From: Desulforamulus ruminis DSM 2154
Lineage (GTDB): Bacteria; Bacillota; Desulfotomaculia; Desulfotomaculales; Desulfotomaculaceae
Direction of reading: 5' to 3'
NCBI RefSeq assembly: GCF_000215085.1
Contig: NC_015589.1
Location: forward strand, 3,112,120-3,176,119
DNA: 64,000 bases
Under the pieces are notes generated by a model. That model did not search any database and was not told the origin of the DNA. It saw only the letters and a program-made list of their open reading frames with translations. Positions 45,094 to 54,453 of this stretch are shown here, piece after piece. Position 1 is the stretch's first letter, and each line of letters opens with the position of its first letter. The position numbers and the translations under genes were made by a program.

Positions 45094-45389
45094 AGTATAA
45101 AAAGCTTTTCATCCCATTCTAGGGACGAAAAGCTTTAAGCTTACCGCGTTACCACCCTCGTTAGCCCGAAAACGGGCTCACCTCGGCAAAGAGTACGGGA
45201 ACTGTGTCCGATACCCCCTTCCCGGTAACGTGGGAATGACGGCCTAACCTACTACTGCTTTCAGTCGGCATCTCCGGAGGGAACTTCAATCAGCCATATT
45301 TGAAAACGCTCTCAATCGGTGGCGTTTCCTCCCTGTGAAACTGGGCTCTGACCTACTTTTCTCCTTCATCGACATTGGATTTAGGATTT
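45094..45389 (-). ncRNA. T-box riboswitch (unit 1) in the aroF leader
   Basis: A full T-box: a stem I region with AG-bulge and distal loop words (CAGGGAGGAAACGC...GAGAGCG), the T-box AGGGTGGTAACGCG (complement at 45145-45158), and a strong terminator AAAGCTTTTCGTCCC/GGGATGAAAAGCTTT (45101-45136) with a T run. Binding of uncharged tRNA should favour the antiterminator. I could not assign the specifier codon safely; an aromatic amino acid is expected from the gene controlled. Confidence 0.88.
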
Positions 45390-45395
45390 TTATTT

Positions 45396-45424
45396 ATTTT
45401 ACTCGCAGTTAGGGATTTTGACAA
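45396..45424 (-). promoter_or_regulatory. Sigma-A promoter of the aroF T-box leader
   Basis: TTGTCA (45419-45424) and TAAAAT (45396-45401), 17 bases apart on the minus strand. Predicted start near 45389, giving a leader of about 480 nt. Confidence 0.7.
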
Positions 45425-45456
45425 GGGGAAACAATAATTTTTTACCGAAAACCCAA

Positions 45457-45479
45457 AAGGACAGTAAAATACTGTCCTT
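45457..45479 (-). terminator. Terminator of the CD1247-domain gene
   Basis: A 10-bp perfect stem (AAGGACAGTA/TACTGTCCTT) with a three-base loop, ten bases past the stop, then TTTTGGGTTTT on the minus strand. Confidence 0.75.
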
Positions 45480-45488
45480 CATAAAAGG

Positions 45489-45938
45489 CTATGAATGGTT
45501 GTCGTGATTTGGCTGACTGCGCTTGTTCTCCAGCAGCTCGGCTTCATCCCCGCTGGCATAGGCGTCGTCATTGACAAATACAACTTCATCACAGTTAGGG
45601 CAGGTAACTTCAATAATATCGTCATCTTCCAGGATATCGGAGTGGAACATGACCGTTTCACCACAGCCGGGACAGTCAACCTCCACATAGTCCTCCTGGT
45701 CTTCATCACAATCACATTCCGTAAGGTCTTCTTCCAGGGTGTAAAGATCTTCGTCGATGGTTTCAACATAATCTTCCAACTGTCCCTGAGCCTCTTCCAG
45801 GCCTTCAACAGTCCGGGCAAAATCCTGCAACACACCAAGAATACCGTGGAACAGTTTTCCCTCTTTGCTGCTTTGGGAAATATCCATACCCTCAGCCAAT
45901 CCCTGGAGATAGGCCACTCTTGATCGCAAACTATCCAT
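45489..45938 (-). CDS. CD1247-type N-terminal domain protein with zinc ribbon
   Basis: A 149-aa acidic protein. The N-terminal ~70 residues (SLRSRVAYLQGLAEGMDISQSSKEGKLFHGILGVLQDFA) match the clostridial CD1247 N-terminal domain; the C-terminal half has CPGC...CPNC, a zinc ribbon, amid many Asp/Glu. Function unknown; a DNA/RNA polymerase-associated role can only be guessed. ATG follows AAGGGGG. It is the last gene after efp and pepP on this strand. Confidence 0.75.
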   Translation of the reverse strand: MDSLRSRVAYLQGLAEGMDISQSSKEGKLFHGILGVLQDFARTVEGLEEAQGQLEDYVETIDEDLYTLEEDLTECDCDEDQEDYVEVDCPGCGETVMFHSDILEDDDIIEVTCPNCDEVVFVNDDAYASGDEAELLENKRSQPNHDNHS

Positions 45939-46026
45939 GGTTCAAACCCCCTTTACTTTGTGTGGCATCCGGTCACACAACAGTATTCTTTCTCCTATCC
46001 GGGGGTTTTATACATATTATGGAATC

Positions 46027-46584
46027 TTAGACCCGTTTCACATAGTTGCTGGTACGGGTGTCGATTTGCAGTTTATCGCCCACATTAATAAAGAAGGGAA
46101 CATTGACCACAGCACCGGTTTCCAGGGTTGCCGGCTTGCCGCCGCCGGAAGCCGTATCTCCTTTAATACCGGGTGCGGTTTCGGTAACTTCCAGTTCCAC
46201 CACATTGGGCAGATCCACGCCGATAATGGTTCCCTTAAAGGAAAGAATGGTCAGGTTCATATTTTCTTTGAGCCATTTTATGGCGTCTCCCAATTCTTCT
46301 TTGGACACCGCAAACTGGTCGTAGGTTTCTACGTTCATGACGTTGTAGTTTTCCCCGTCACTGTACAGATACTGCACTTCCTGACGTTCAACCCGGGCCG
46401 GGTTCAGTTTTTCGTTGGGGTTGAAGGTCCTTTCAATCACCGCTCCGTTTTGCATGTTTCTCATCTTGGTGCGTACAAAGGCAGCGCCCTTGCCCGGTTT
46501 AACGTGCTGGAAATCAATAATCTGATAAACATTGTTATCAATCTCAACCGTTAAACCCGTTTTAAAATCACTTGTAGAAATCAC
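46027..46584 (-). CDS. efp: Elongation factor P
   Basis: A 185-aa EF-P with three beta-barrel domains. The first has [16 protein letters not shown], whose lysine at the PGKGAA loop tip is the site that reaches the ribosomal P site and can be modified; the C-terminus ends [10 protein letters not shown]. It relieves stalling at polyproline. It follows pepP by about 25 bases, a conserved Firmicute pair. Confidence 0.97.
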   Translation of the reverse strand: MISTSDFKTGLTVEIDNNVYQIIDFQHVKPGKGAAFVRTKMRNMQNGAVIERTFNPNEKLNPARVERQEVQYLYSDGENYNVMNVETYDQFAVSKEELGDAIKWLKENMNLTILSFKGTIIGVDLPNVVELEVTETAPGIKGDTASGGGKPATLETGAVVNVPFFINVGDKLQIDTRTSNYVKRV

Positions 46585-46609
46585 CTGGATCGCCCTCCTA
46601 AAGCATAAT

Positions 46610-47680
46610 TTAAATGGCCAGCAATTGGTCTTTGGGCGCAGAGGTCAGGATTTCACACCCCTCCGGAGTAACCAGAACACTGTCCTCAATACGCACTCCA
46701 CCCCAACCGGGCAGGTAAATACCGGGCTCAACCGTAACCACCATGCCCGGCTCTAAAATGGTCTCATCGGTGGCAGCCAGCCTGGGTTTTTCGTGAATGG
46801 CCAAGCCTACTCCGTGTCCGGTGCTGTGCCCGAAAAATTCACCGTAACCCTTGGCCACGATAACCCTGCGGGCCGCCTCATCCACCTCTCTGGCTTTTAC
46901 TCCTTGTTTCACGGCGGCCAAACCGGCTCGTTGCGCTTCTAATACAATCTGATATATTTCTTTTTGTTTCTCATCCGGCGTTCCCAGTACCACCGTACGG
47001 GTCATATCCGAATGGTAACCTTGATAAACACAGCCAAAATCCATGGTCAGCAGATCCCCTGCCTGCAAAATGCGTTGCGAAGCCACCCCGTGGGGCAGTG
47101 CGGACCGGGGACCGGAGGCCATAATGGTCTCAAAGGCCACTCCCGAAGCCCCCTGCCGTCGCATATAGAATTCCAGCTCCAGGGCCAAATCCCACTCGCT
47201 GACACCCGGTTTAACATATTTTAAAATATGGGCCAAAGCCTGATCCCCGATGGCCATGGCCTGCCGGAGGGGCTCCATTTCCCCGGGGTTTTTTACCATT
47301 CTTAACTCTTCGATCAGCTCCCGGGAGGACTCCAGCTTCACTCCCGGCAGTTTCTCCTGCAGTTCCTGAAATTGTTTAACCGTGAGATGATTTTCTTCAA
47401 TATACAGTTTTTGGCCTTGATATTTAATGATTAACTCCGCAGCGGCTGCCAACAGGGGTCCCTCGGCCTTTACAATACGGTAGTGGGGACATTGCTGCTG
47501 AGCCTGCCCGGTGTAACGGAAATCCGTTAAAAAGTCGGCGGTTGCCAGGCCAATCAATAAGACTCCGGTGGAGCCGGTAAAGCCGCTGAGATAATATCGA
47601 TTCTCCGGTTTGCTCACCAGGAGGTACGGTATCTCTTTTTCAGCCATCCGCTGCCGGAGAGAAGCCAAGGTCTGTTTCAT
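46610..47680 (-). CDS. pepP: Xaa-Pro aminopeptidase (M24)
   Basis: A 356-aa creatinase-fold metallopeptidase. The N-terminal domain (1-~125) precedes the catalytic pita-bread domain with metal ligands in [38 protein letters not shown] and [28 protein letters not shown]. It removes N-terminal residues preceding proline in the cytoplasm. Overlaps aroQ by four bases. Confidence 0.93.
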   Translation of the reverse strand: MKQTLASLRQRMAEKEIPYLLVSKPENRYYLSGFTGSTGVLLIGLATADFLTDFRYTGQAQQQCPHYRIVKAEGPLLAAAAELIIKYQGQKLYIEENHLTVKQFQELQEKLPGVKLESSRELIEELRMVKNPGEMEPLRQAMAIGDQALAHILKYVKPGVSEWDLALELEFYMRRQGASGVAFETIMASGPRSALPHGVASQRILQAGDLLTMDFGCVYQGYHSDMTRTVVLGTPDEKQKEIYQIVLEAQRAGLAAVKQGVKAREVDEAARRVIVAKGYGEFFGHSTGHGVGLAIHEKPRLAATDETILEPGMVVTVEPGIYLPGWGGVRIEDSVLVTPEGCEILTSAPKDQLLAI

Positions 47681-48126
47681 TTCGTTTTCCTCCCGGACCG
47701 GGCCAGAGCCACTGCGGCCCGCAAACCCAGCAGGTAACTGTCCGGCCCCAAGCCGGCGATTTGGCCTGCGGCTACCGGTGCAATCACCGATTGATGGCGA
47801 AACTCCTCCCGGGCGTGGATATTGGATAAATGAACTTCCACCACAGGAATTTCAATGGAGGCCACCGCATCCCGCAGGGCAATGCTGTAATGGGTAAAGG
47901 CCCCGGGATTAAAAACCACCGCCTTGGCGGTTTCCACCGCCAAATGCAAAAGGTCGATCAGTTCTCCTTCGTGGTTGGATTGAAAAAATTCCACTTCCAC
48001 CTTTAAATCATCGGCCAGTTGTTTAATCCGGTCATAAATCTGTTCCAAGGTTAGGGACCCGTAAATTTCCGGCTCCCGCTTCCCTAACCGGTTTAAATTG
48101 GGGCCGTTTAAAATTAAAATTTTCAT
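47677..48126 (-). CDS. aroQ: Type II 3-dehydroquinate dehydratase
   Basis: A 149-aa shikimate-pathway enzyme. [22 protein letters not shown] carries the active-site loop, with [25 protein letters not shown] and [31 protein letters not shown] completing the signature. ATG at 48126 follows GGGGAG; the longer frame from 48180 has no ribosome binding site. Promoter at 48181-48210. Confidence 0.96.
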   Translation of the reverse strand: MKILILNGPNLNRLGKREPEIYGSLTLEQIYDRIKQLADDLKVEVEFFQSNHEGELIDLLHLAVETAKAVVFNPGAFTHYSIALRDAVASIEIPVVEVHLSNIHAREEFRHQSVIAPVAAGQIAGLGPDSYLLGLRAAVALARSGRKTK

Positions 48127-48180
48127 GATTTCTTCTCCCCAATGGCTGACAAACCTGTCAAAGCCACAGTACCGACACAC

Positions 48181-48210
48181 ATTTTACCATATTTCCCGTA
48201 TCCTTGCCAA
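48181..48210 (-). promoter_or_regulatory. Sigma-A promoter of aroQ-pepP-efp
   Basis: TTGGCA (48205-48210) and TAAAAT (48181-48186), 18 bases apart on the minus strand, 55 bases before aroQ. A palindrome TGACA-N4-TGTCA (48147-48160) lies in the untranslated leader and could be an operator. Confidence 0.6.
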
Positions 48211-48235
48211 GCCCCATAAAACAGGCCGCCTCTCT

Positions 48236-48255
48236 CTCCGGAGCATGATCCGGAG
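48236..48255 (-). terminator. Hairpin between tldE and aroQ
   Basis: A 7-bp perfect stem CTCCGGA/TCCGGAG with a six-base loop lies about 36 bases after tldE. No T run follows, so a terminator role is tentative. Confidence 0.35.
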
Positions 48256-48290
48256 TATTCCGACGGCCAGGCCAGCAGATTTTGTTTCGA

Positions 48291-49640
48291 TTAACTTCCG
48301 CTTAGAGACATGGAGGATACCCGAAGGGTAGGCGCCCCTTTGCCGCCAAAAAACTCCAGGTCGGAGCCCACCGCATCCACCGCCCCCAGCAGGTCCATAA
48401 TGTTGCCCGCAATGGCCACCCCCCGCACCGGGCGGGTTAATTCACCCTTTTCAATCCAGATGCCCGATGCACCCACGGAAAAATCCCCGGAGATGGGATT
48501 GGCGGTGTGCATGCCCATCACTTCCGTAACATAAAGGCCCTTGGGTACTTCTTTGATCAATTGCTCCGGGGACTTTTCTCCGGCCCGGATAAAGAAATTG
48601 GTGCTCCCCACTTCCGGAGTGGATTTAAAGGAACTCCGGACGCCGTTCCCCGTTGAGCTCACACCCTCTTTAGCCGCGGTGTAGGTATTGTGTAAAAAGC
48701 CTTTTAACTGCCCTTGGTCAATTAAAACCGTTTCCGAGGTGGGGACTCCTTCCCCGTCAAAGGGTGCGGAGGCAATGCCCCCGGGCAGTCTCCCGTCATC
48801 CACCACGGTAATCAGCGGACTGGCCACCGCCTGGTTTACTTTACCGGCAAAAAGGGACCGGCCCTTTTGCACGGCCTCGGCGGATAAGGCCGGAGACAGC
48901 AGACCCAGGAAGTTGGTGGCAATGTAGGGGTCCAGCACCACGGCCGCCTTCTGGGTTCCCACCGGCTTGGCCCCCAGCATGCGAACAGCCCGTTGCGCGG
49001 CCTGCCGGCCAATGAAAACCGGGTCTAAATCCGCAAATTTGAGACCATATTTGATGGCAAAGCCGGTCTGGCTTTCCTCTCCTTCACCGGCCACCAGGGC
49101 CAGGTAAAGTCCGCAGTAAGAACCCTGGTAACTGGCGGACAGGCCCAGGGAATTCACAATGTTTACTTCTATTTCGGCATCCTGATAGCTGGAACTTTCG
49201 ATAATTTTGACCCTGGGATCAAAGGCCCGGGCACTGTTCTCCATTTCCACCGCCAGGCTGATTTTCTTTTCAACCTCGGCGGCACGAATGGCCGGGTCAT
49301 AAATTTCCATCTGAGGATAGGATCCCGACACCCGGGGCAGGGCATAAAACTCATCGGGCTCGGTATTTTTACCGTTGGCCAAAGCCTGCTGCACCAATTG
49401 ATCCAACCCGTCCCCGGCAAAATCCGTGGTAAAGGCGAACCCCACTTGGCCGCCGGAAATCACCCGGAGACCCAGGCCGCGATCCTCGGCCAGCTTCATA
49501 GTCTCCACCTCTCCATCGCGAATATCGATGGATAATTCTTTACCGCTCAACAGGTAAGCCTCAACCATGGCGGCACCCTTATTTTTAGCCCTTTGCACCG
49601 CGTCTTCCGCGATGGACAAATATTTATTTGAGGAACTCAA
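48291..49640 (-). CDS. tldE: TldE/PmbA-family metallopeptidase partner
   Basis: A ~449-aa protein of the TldD/PmbA family, the TldE partner without the HExxxH motif: VETMKLAEDRGLGLRVISGGQVGFAFTTDF and MHTANPISGDFSVGASGIWIEKGELTRPVRGVAIAGNIMDLLGAVDAVG. TldD/TldE form a heterodimer that degrades unfolded peptides or matures RiPPs. I choose TTG 49640, nine bases after AAGGAGA; an ATG four codons earlier overlaps that site. The tldD partner lies upstream at 50346. Confidence 0.92.
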   Translation of the reverse strand: MSSSNKYLSIAEDAVQRAKNKGAAMVEAYLLSGKELSIDIRDGEVETMKLAEDRGLGLRVISGGQVGFAFTTDFAGDGLDQLVQQALANGKNTEPDEFYALPRVSGSYPQMEIYDPAIRAAEVEKKISLAVEMENSARAFDPRVKIIESSSYQDAEIEVNIVNSLGLSASYQGSYCGLYLALVAGEGEESQTGFAIKYGLKFADLDPVFIGRQAAQRAVRMLGAKPVGTQKAAVVLDPYIATNFLGLLSPALSAEAVQKGRSLFAGKVNQAVASPLITVVDDGRLPGGIASAPFDGEGVPTSETVLIDQGQLKGFLHNTYTAAKEGVSSTGNGVRSSFKSTPEVGSTNFFIRAGEKSPEQLIKEVPKGLYVTEVMGMHTANPISGDFSVGASGIWIEKGELTRPVRGVAIAGNIMDLLGAVDAVGSDLEFFGGKGAPTLRVSSMSLSGS

Positions 49641-49725
49641 GGTCGGCATTCTCCTTTCCATACATCATAAGTATTCTTCTCTAAAATACAAAATATTCCT
49701 CCCGGCGGGGTAAATGTTCGTAAAG

Positions 49726-49750
49726 GCAAAAACCGCCTGAACGGCGGTTT
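49726..49750 (-). terminator. Terminator of the YabG-N-like gene
   Basis: Stem AAACCGCC/GGCGGTTT with TTTTT on the minus strand overlaps the stop codon of the small gene and separates it from tldE. Confidence 0.75.
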
Positions 49751-49961
49751 AATGAACAAAGTTTTGAGTTAGTGCAAAAAGCTTCCTGGCTGAAACCGGA
49801 TTTAGTTCCTGCACCGAGGCCTCCACAATTAAGTTCGGGTCCAGCAAAGCCAGTATAGCCACCTTTTCTCCAGTCCGTTGATTGGTGTAAAATCCCAAAA
49901 CGCAAAATTGCATGTCCTCACCGTAAATTTTTCTTGTTACAATATCCCCTATTTTCACCAC
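49749..49961 (-). CDS. Small protein resembling the N-terminal domain of YabG
   Basis: A 70-aa protein. KIGDIVTRKIYGEDMQFCVLGFYTNQRTGEKVAILALLDPNLIVEASVQEL resembles the SH3/KOW-like N-terminal domain of the sporulation protease YabG (…IGD.V.RKSY…). The protease domain is absent, so it is either a standalone domain or a remnant. Start GTG 49961, six bases after GGGGGG. It has its own terminator, which supports a real gene. Confidence 0.6.
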   Translation of the reverse strand: MVKIGDIVTRKIYGEDMQFCVLGFYTNQRTGEKVAILALLDPNLIVEASVQELNPVSARKLFALTQNFVH

Positions 49962-50164
49962 CCATTACCCCCCAGGTTCAGCAGTCTAGCACCGTCAGAA
50001 ACAGCCCTCTATCCGTTCTACATTAACATATGATGTCTTTAGAAAAGTTGTGTCTGGCCAGCGGCGGGTCTTTCATGGTGTATCTAGGGGAAACAGCCAT
50101 TTTAAGTCATTGGCTCTATAATAATGAAAATGGCATTAAAACAAAGTCTCTTATTTTATCACAG

Positions 50165-50271
50165 AATAATAGAACACGGATTTAACGGATTATACGGATT
50201 TACGCGGATATTAAATAAAATTTTAAACATCCGTGAGATCCGTGGAAATCTGTTAAATCCATGTTCTTATT
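50165..50271. repeat. Palindromic 'GAACACGGATTTAACGGAT' element
   Basis: Long imperfect inverted arms (50165-50210 and 50229-50271) of the CGGAT-rich type lie between the YabG-N-like gene and tldD. The left arm starts AATAATAGAACACGGATTT, sharing AATAGAAC(A/G)CGGATTT with the element at 26482. The remainder of the 384-base spacer (49962-50345) holds no gene I can support. Confidence 0.7.
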
Positions 50272-50345
50272 CCTATTAACCGGTTTTTCGTTGTTTACCG
50301 GTCTGTCTTTGGCCCGCATTTAAAAAGTAGTTTCGCAACATTCCC

Positions 50346-51776
50346 CTATATTCTTCTGATTCTTTTAATGGTAGGATGATGATCGTCTCCGTGAGCGGTT
50401 CCACCCACCACCATTTCCGGAATATGCATGGTGGGCTGGGCGTCCGAGACCGGCGCTCCCTGGCCATCCTTGCCGCAGGTACCGATGGTGAAGCCTAAAT
50501 CGGAACCCACCATATCCACGATTTTCAGAACCTCCGGGCCATTTCCGGTAAGGGTGGCCCCCCGGACCATGGGTCCGATTTCCCCGTCTTTAATTAAATA
50601 GCCCTCGGCCACGTCAAAGACAAAGTCCCCGGTGGTGGTGTTCACCTGGCCTCCGCCCATTTTCTTCACCAGCAGTCCCCTTTGGGTTTCCCGGATAATT
50701 TTCTCCGGTTCCATGCTGCCCGGGGCAATAAAGGTATTGCCCATGCGGGGGATGGGTTTATGCTGGTAGGATTCCCTGCGTCCGTGCCCGTTGGAATCCC
50801 GGCCCTCTTTGGCGGCTGTCAGACGGTCGTATAAATAATCGGTGAGCATCCCCTTTTCAATGAGGGTCACCTTCCGGGAGGGCACCCCCTCATCATCAAA
50901 CCGGTAGGAACCGTAGCGATCCGGCAGGGTGGCGTCATCCACCACGGTAACCAGCTCCGAAGCCACCTGCTGCCCTTTTTTATCGGCATAGACCGAAAGA
51001 TGGCGCTGGGTCAGATCCGCCTCCAGGCCGTGTCCGCAGGCCTCGTGGACCATGGTTCCCCCGGCTTCGCCGGCCATCACCACCGGCATTTTGCCCGCAG
51101 GGGCAGGCCGGGCCGTTAACATCCGGACAGCCCGGCCCGCAGCCTGCCTGGCAATCTCTTCAGGATTATACCGTTCAAACAGTTCAAAACCGCAGAGGCT
51201 GCCGGCGGCATCGTAGCCGGTCTGAATGGTTTCTCCGTCGGAAGCCACCACATTTACAACCATGCGGGTTCTGATTCTTTCATCTTCCACATAGTTGCCG
51301 TTGCTGTTGGCCATGACCACCTGCTGCACCGAATCCCCGTAGCCTACAATCACCTGCTTGATTTTTTGCTCATCCACCGACCGGGCGGCCTTTTCCGCTG
51401 CTTTGACAATAGAGACCTTTTCCTCGGTTTTAATGTCTTCCGGACGTTGCTTAAACTCAAAATTGACCAGGGGCTGAATGGCGGTGAGATCGATGTTAAC
51501 ATCCTTCTTCCCGCCTTTGGCGGCATGGCTGGCAATCTGAGCCGCCTCCGCCAGACCCTTTTTGCTGATGTCATTGGTATAGGCATAGGCGGTGGCTTCT
51601 CCGGAAAGGACCCGGATCCCCGCTCCGGCGTCCAGACCCGATTGAACCCTTTCAATTTTTCCCGCTTCCATGCCAATTCCTGTGGCCCGTTTTTGCTCGA
51701 CAAAAATATCCGCAAAGTCGCCGCCGTTGGACAGGGCAACCCCCAATACTTCCTTTAAAATTTGTTGATCTACCAA
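50346..51776 (-). CDS. tldD: TldD-family zinc metalloprotease
   Basis: A 476-aa TldD with the catalytic motif HEACGHGLEAD (HExxxH) at about residue 240, DDATLPDRYGSYRFDDEGVP and the C-terminal GNGPEVLKIVDMVGSDLGFTIGTCGKDGQGAPVSDAQPT. It pairs with TldE encoded downstream; the two genes are interrupted here by a palindromic repeat and a small gene. Start GTG or ATG class at 51776 with AGGAGGGA upstream. Confidence 0.94.
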   Translation of the reverse strand: MVDQQILKEVLGVALSNGGDFADIFVEQKRATGIGMEAGKIERVQSGLDAGAGIRVLSGEATAYAYTNDISKKGLAEAAQIASHAAKGGKKDVNIDLTAIQPLVNFEFKQRPEDIKTEEKVSIVKAAEKAARSVDEQKIKQVIVGYGDSVQQVVMANSNGNYVEDERIRTRMVVNVVASDGETIQTGYDAAGSLCGFELFERYNPEEIARQAAGRAVRMLTARPAPAGKMPVVMAGEAGGTMVHEACGHGLEADLTQRHLSVYADKKGQQVASELVTVVDDATLPDRYGSYRFDDEGVPSRKVTLIEKGMLTDYLYDRLTAAKEGRDSNGHGRRESYQHKPIPRMGNTFIAPGSMEPEKIIRETQRGLLVKKMGGGQVNTTTGDFVFDVAEGYLIKDGEIGPMVRGATLTGNGPEVLKIVDMVGSDLGFTIGTCGKDGQGAPVSDAQPTMHIPEMVVGGTAHGDDHHPTIKRIRRI

Positions 51777-51893
51777 GCAAATCCCTCCTAAAGAAGATCC
51801 TGGTATTATATTAGTCTTTTACCCATTTATTGTCTACTTTCCCGGGGATGTTTATACAAATAAGGCTTGAAGAAAAAGGAGGGCTTTCAAACT

Positions 51894-52712
51894 CTAGCCG
51901 TTTCCGGCGTTATTCCGGACCCAAACCGGCTCTGGAGAAACCGGAACGCCCTCGGAGGAAGGCAGCGGCTCCTCTTCATTATAAGGGATCAGCAGGGGAT
52001 ACAATAAATATTGGGCATTGGGATTGGGCAAGACCTTAAAAGGATTATTCCTGCCAAATTGCCACTGTTGAATGTCTTCCAGGAACAGCCTGCCCCTGGG
52101 TGAGGGCTCCGAATAAAGCATCAGGATCAGACGGACTCCCACATAACCCTCATGGGCCCTGATTAAGTCAAGAATATTATCTGTTGAAAAGGATACCTTC
52201 AATCCTTCAGATTCTATTTCGTCAATCGAAGATGAAAAAATAAAGATTTCCCGCAGTTCGGTGAGATTGACTTGGTTTTCTAAAAAATCCAGCACCGCAA
52301 TTATTTGATTATAGTCCCCGGTCATGATCATTTCCACCGGCAGAGCCCAGTATTCCGGATGCTTTTGAATGCCCAGCGGGTTAAAGGTGTACACCATTAC
52401 TTTTTCCTCTTTGACTTTGCGGTCCAGATTCACAATGAAGAGGCCGTCCTGCATAGTGGCCGTAAATTTATTCTTCACATCCCCGAATTGTGCTTTGGCT
52501 TCGTTCAGGGATTGGGTTTCCCGCTCCAGTTGCTGACTTCTTTCTGCAAATACGCCAACCTTTTGCCGCGCCTCTGCCAGATCCCCGCGAACCAAGCTAT
52601 AGGCTTTAATCTGGGGGAATAAAATGAACCAGAAAATAAGAGCGACCAGAAAAAAGGGCAAAAAAATCATCAGTATTTTTTTATCCCTGGGGGTAAGCTG
52701 CAATTTCATCAT
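51894..52712 (-). CDS. pilO: Type IV pilus inner-membrane protein PilO-like
   Basis: A 272-aa bitopic protein: N-terminal helix (about residues 14-33), a coiled coil (35-75), then a ferredoxin-like periplasm-side domain (VMVYTFNPLGIQKHPEYWALPVEMIMTGDYNQIIAVLDFLENQ). PilO pairs with PilN on the cytoplasmic PilM. Its ATG overlaps the pilN stop. Last gene of the pilus cluster. Confidence 0.85.
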   Translation of the reverse strand: MMKLQLTPRDKKILMIFLPFFLVALIFWFILFPQIKAYSLVRGDLAEARQKVGVFAERSQQLERETQSLNEAKAQFGDVKNKFTATMQDGLFIVNLDRKVKEEKVMVYTFNPLGIQKHPEYWALPVEMIMTGDYNQIIAVLDFLENQVNLTELREIFIFSSSIDEIESEGLKVSFSTDNILDLIRAHEGYVGVRLILMLYSEPSPRGRLFLEDIQQWQFGRNNPFKVLPNPNAQYLLYPLLIPYNEEEPLPSSEGVPVSPEPVWVRNNAGNG

Positions 52713-53389
52713 GGCTGACCCTCCTTCAGGAAAGCCATTGCATGATAAGTATATCTCCCCTCTTCATTCATAGTTATTTTTTCTAAGCGAACTTCGGAAA
52801 AATAACTCATTTGATTCAGGCTGAAGATAAACTTTCCAATTTCCTCCATAGAATAACTCCCCCCCAAAATTAACATTTGATTGGGAGAGGATTCCGGCAC
52901 CTCTGCTTCTTCCTTCTGGTTTTCTTTCTCCGTGGGTTGATCAACAGCGTCTTCTTTTTCCGGAGCATCCTTTTCTTCTTTGCTCTGCCCATCCCCGTCA
53001 GAACCTTCTTGCTGCAGAGATCCATCGGTCAGATACAAAGTACTGATCCAAACCCCTTCAGGGACATGGTCGTTTAAATCCAGGAGGAACTTGGGCCAGG
53101 TCTTTCTTTGTTCCAGCAGGCCGTTTAAAACGCTCATCTTCTCCTGGATTTGAATTTTTTCCTGCTGCCTGGCACGAATACGGCTTTCTATTTGTTCCAG
53201 TTGCTCCTGCCGGGGCTGCAGGGCCTGTAATTCTTCCTGAACCGAACGAAGCTGCCACATAAAATAACCGTAAAAGAAACCCAAGCCCCCAACTACCAGG
53301 GCCGATATTATGTAAACCTTCAATTTCTTCAACGTTACCGGCTGTTTGGGCTGAAGTTCCACCGGCAGGAGGTTGATGCGGTAGTTCAC
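52709..53389 (-). CDS. pilN: Type IV pilus assembly protein PilN-like
   Basis: A 226-aa protein beginning NYRINLLPVELQPK, the PilN motif that docks into PilM, followed by a membrane helix (about residues 27-46), a coiled coil and an acidic low-complexity insert (SDGDGQSKEEKDAPEKEDA...). GTG 53389 overlaps the pilM stop (GTGA) with GGAGG seven bases upstream; the frame extends to 53473 inside pilM and is not used. Confidence 0.86.
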   Translation of the reverse strand: MNYRINLLPVELQPKQPVTLKKLKVYIISALVVGGLGFFYGYFMWQLRSVQEELQALQPRQEQLEQIESRIRARQQEKIQIQEKMSVLNGLLEQRKTWPKFLLDLNDHVPEGVWISTLYLTDGSLQQEGSDGDGQSKEEKDAPEKEDAVDQPTEKENQKEEAEVPESSPNQMLILGGSYSMEEIGKFIFSLNQMSYFSEVRLEKITMNEEGRYTYHAMAFLKEGQP

Positions 53390-54435
53390 GACCATACCTC
53401 CCTCAGGGCCAGACCAAAGGCCATGGAAAACTGAGGAGAAAGGGACTGCATTTCGCCGCTGTTCCCCTGCCATTGCGGATAACCGGCCTTTACGGGGATG
53501 CCCAGTTCAAGGGCTAAGATATCCGCCAGTCCCTTCAGTTGACTTCCCCCGCCGGTGATCACCAACTGCTCAATCTGCCACTGCCGCTCCCGGAGCCGGT
53601 AAAAATCCAGTGAGCGCCTGATTTCCGTCACCAGTTCTAAATAGTCCCCTGCTCCGGAGGGAAAGGACTGCTCGCTGGCGGCCCCGGCCTGCTGATAAAC
53701 CTCCGGCAGGCCGCTCCCTTCCCCGGGATCCGGCAGGCCTGCTGTAAATTCCTCCCCCGGAGCGGAATCGGAACGCCCCACCCCCACGCCCAAGGTCCTG
53801 ACATAAGACAGCACATTTTGTTTAATTACAATGAACTGGCAGGTGCGGCTGCCGATATCCACCACCGCCTGAATATTCTTCCTTTCCGGGAACCCATATT
53901 CCCGGTGAAATACCCGCCACAGGCCCAGGGCCGGCAGGTCCACGGCGGTCAGGGTGAGTCCCGCCCGGTCGAAAATTTCGTGAAAACGGTAAACCAAGCT
54001 TCTGGAAACCGCCGCCAGAAGCACGTTCAACTGCAGATAATCCCCCGTGTCACCGGGACTTTTCTCCAGCACCACCGGTCGGACTTCCAGTTCGGCGGTG
54101 GGGATGGGAATCAGTTTTTCCGCCTCCCAAACCATCGCCCGCTGCAATTCATCCTCCGGCATTTGGGGCGTAACGATCTGCCGGATAATCACATGGTGGC
54201 CGCCGATAAAGGAAATGACCCTGCCGCCGTCTATCCCGGCCCTGACTGCGGCCTCCCCGAGAGAGGCCGCAAGCTCCGTTACATTGCCCCGTTCCAGGGC
54301 CTCCAACCCGGGTCCGGGCTGGCTGACCTGCCGGCTGACCTGCAGGGCCTGCCCCTTCTTGGTCAATTGAATGATTTTGATACTGTGGTGGCCCAGATCC
54401 ACCGCGTTAATGCTCCGGCTTTTCCAAAGCTGCAT
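53386..54435 (-). CDS. pilM: Type IV pilus assembly ATPase PilM
   Basis: A 349-aa actin-like PilM: AVDLGHHSIKIIQLTKKG (phosphate-1), the AVVDIGSRTCQFIVIKQNVL motif and VITGGGSQLKGLADILALELGIPV (adenosine). A glycine/glutamate-rich insert (about 222-255) is unusual. Cytoplasmic partner of PilN/PilO. Confidence 0.9.
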   Translation of the reverse strand: MQLWKSRSINAVDLGHHSIKIIQLTKKGQALQVSRQVSQPGPGLEALERGNVTELAASLGEAAVRAGIDGGRVISFIGGHHVIIRQIVTPQMPEDELQRAMVWEAEKLIPIPTAELEVRPVVLEKSPGDTGDYLQLNVLLAAVSRSLVYRFHEIFDRAGLTLTAVDLPALGLWRVFHREYGFPERKNIQAVVDIGSRTCQFIVIKQNVLSYVRTLGVGVGRSDSAPGEEFTAGLPDPGEGSGLPEVYQQAGAASEQSFPSGAGDYLELVTEIRRSLDFYRLRERQWQIEQLVITGGGSQLKGLADILALELGIPVKAGYPQWQGNSGEMQSLSPQFSMAFGLALREVWS

Positions 54436-54453
54436 ATTTTTTCTCCATTGCGC

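Noticed and set aside
49681-49905. 74-codon minus-strand frame overlapping the YabG-N-like gene
   Set aside because: It runs through a terminator and lacks an RBS; the 49749-49961 frame has both RBS and homology.
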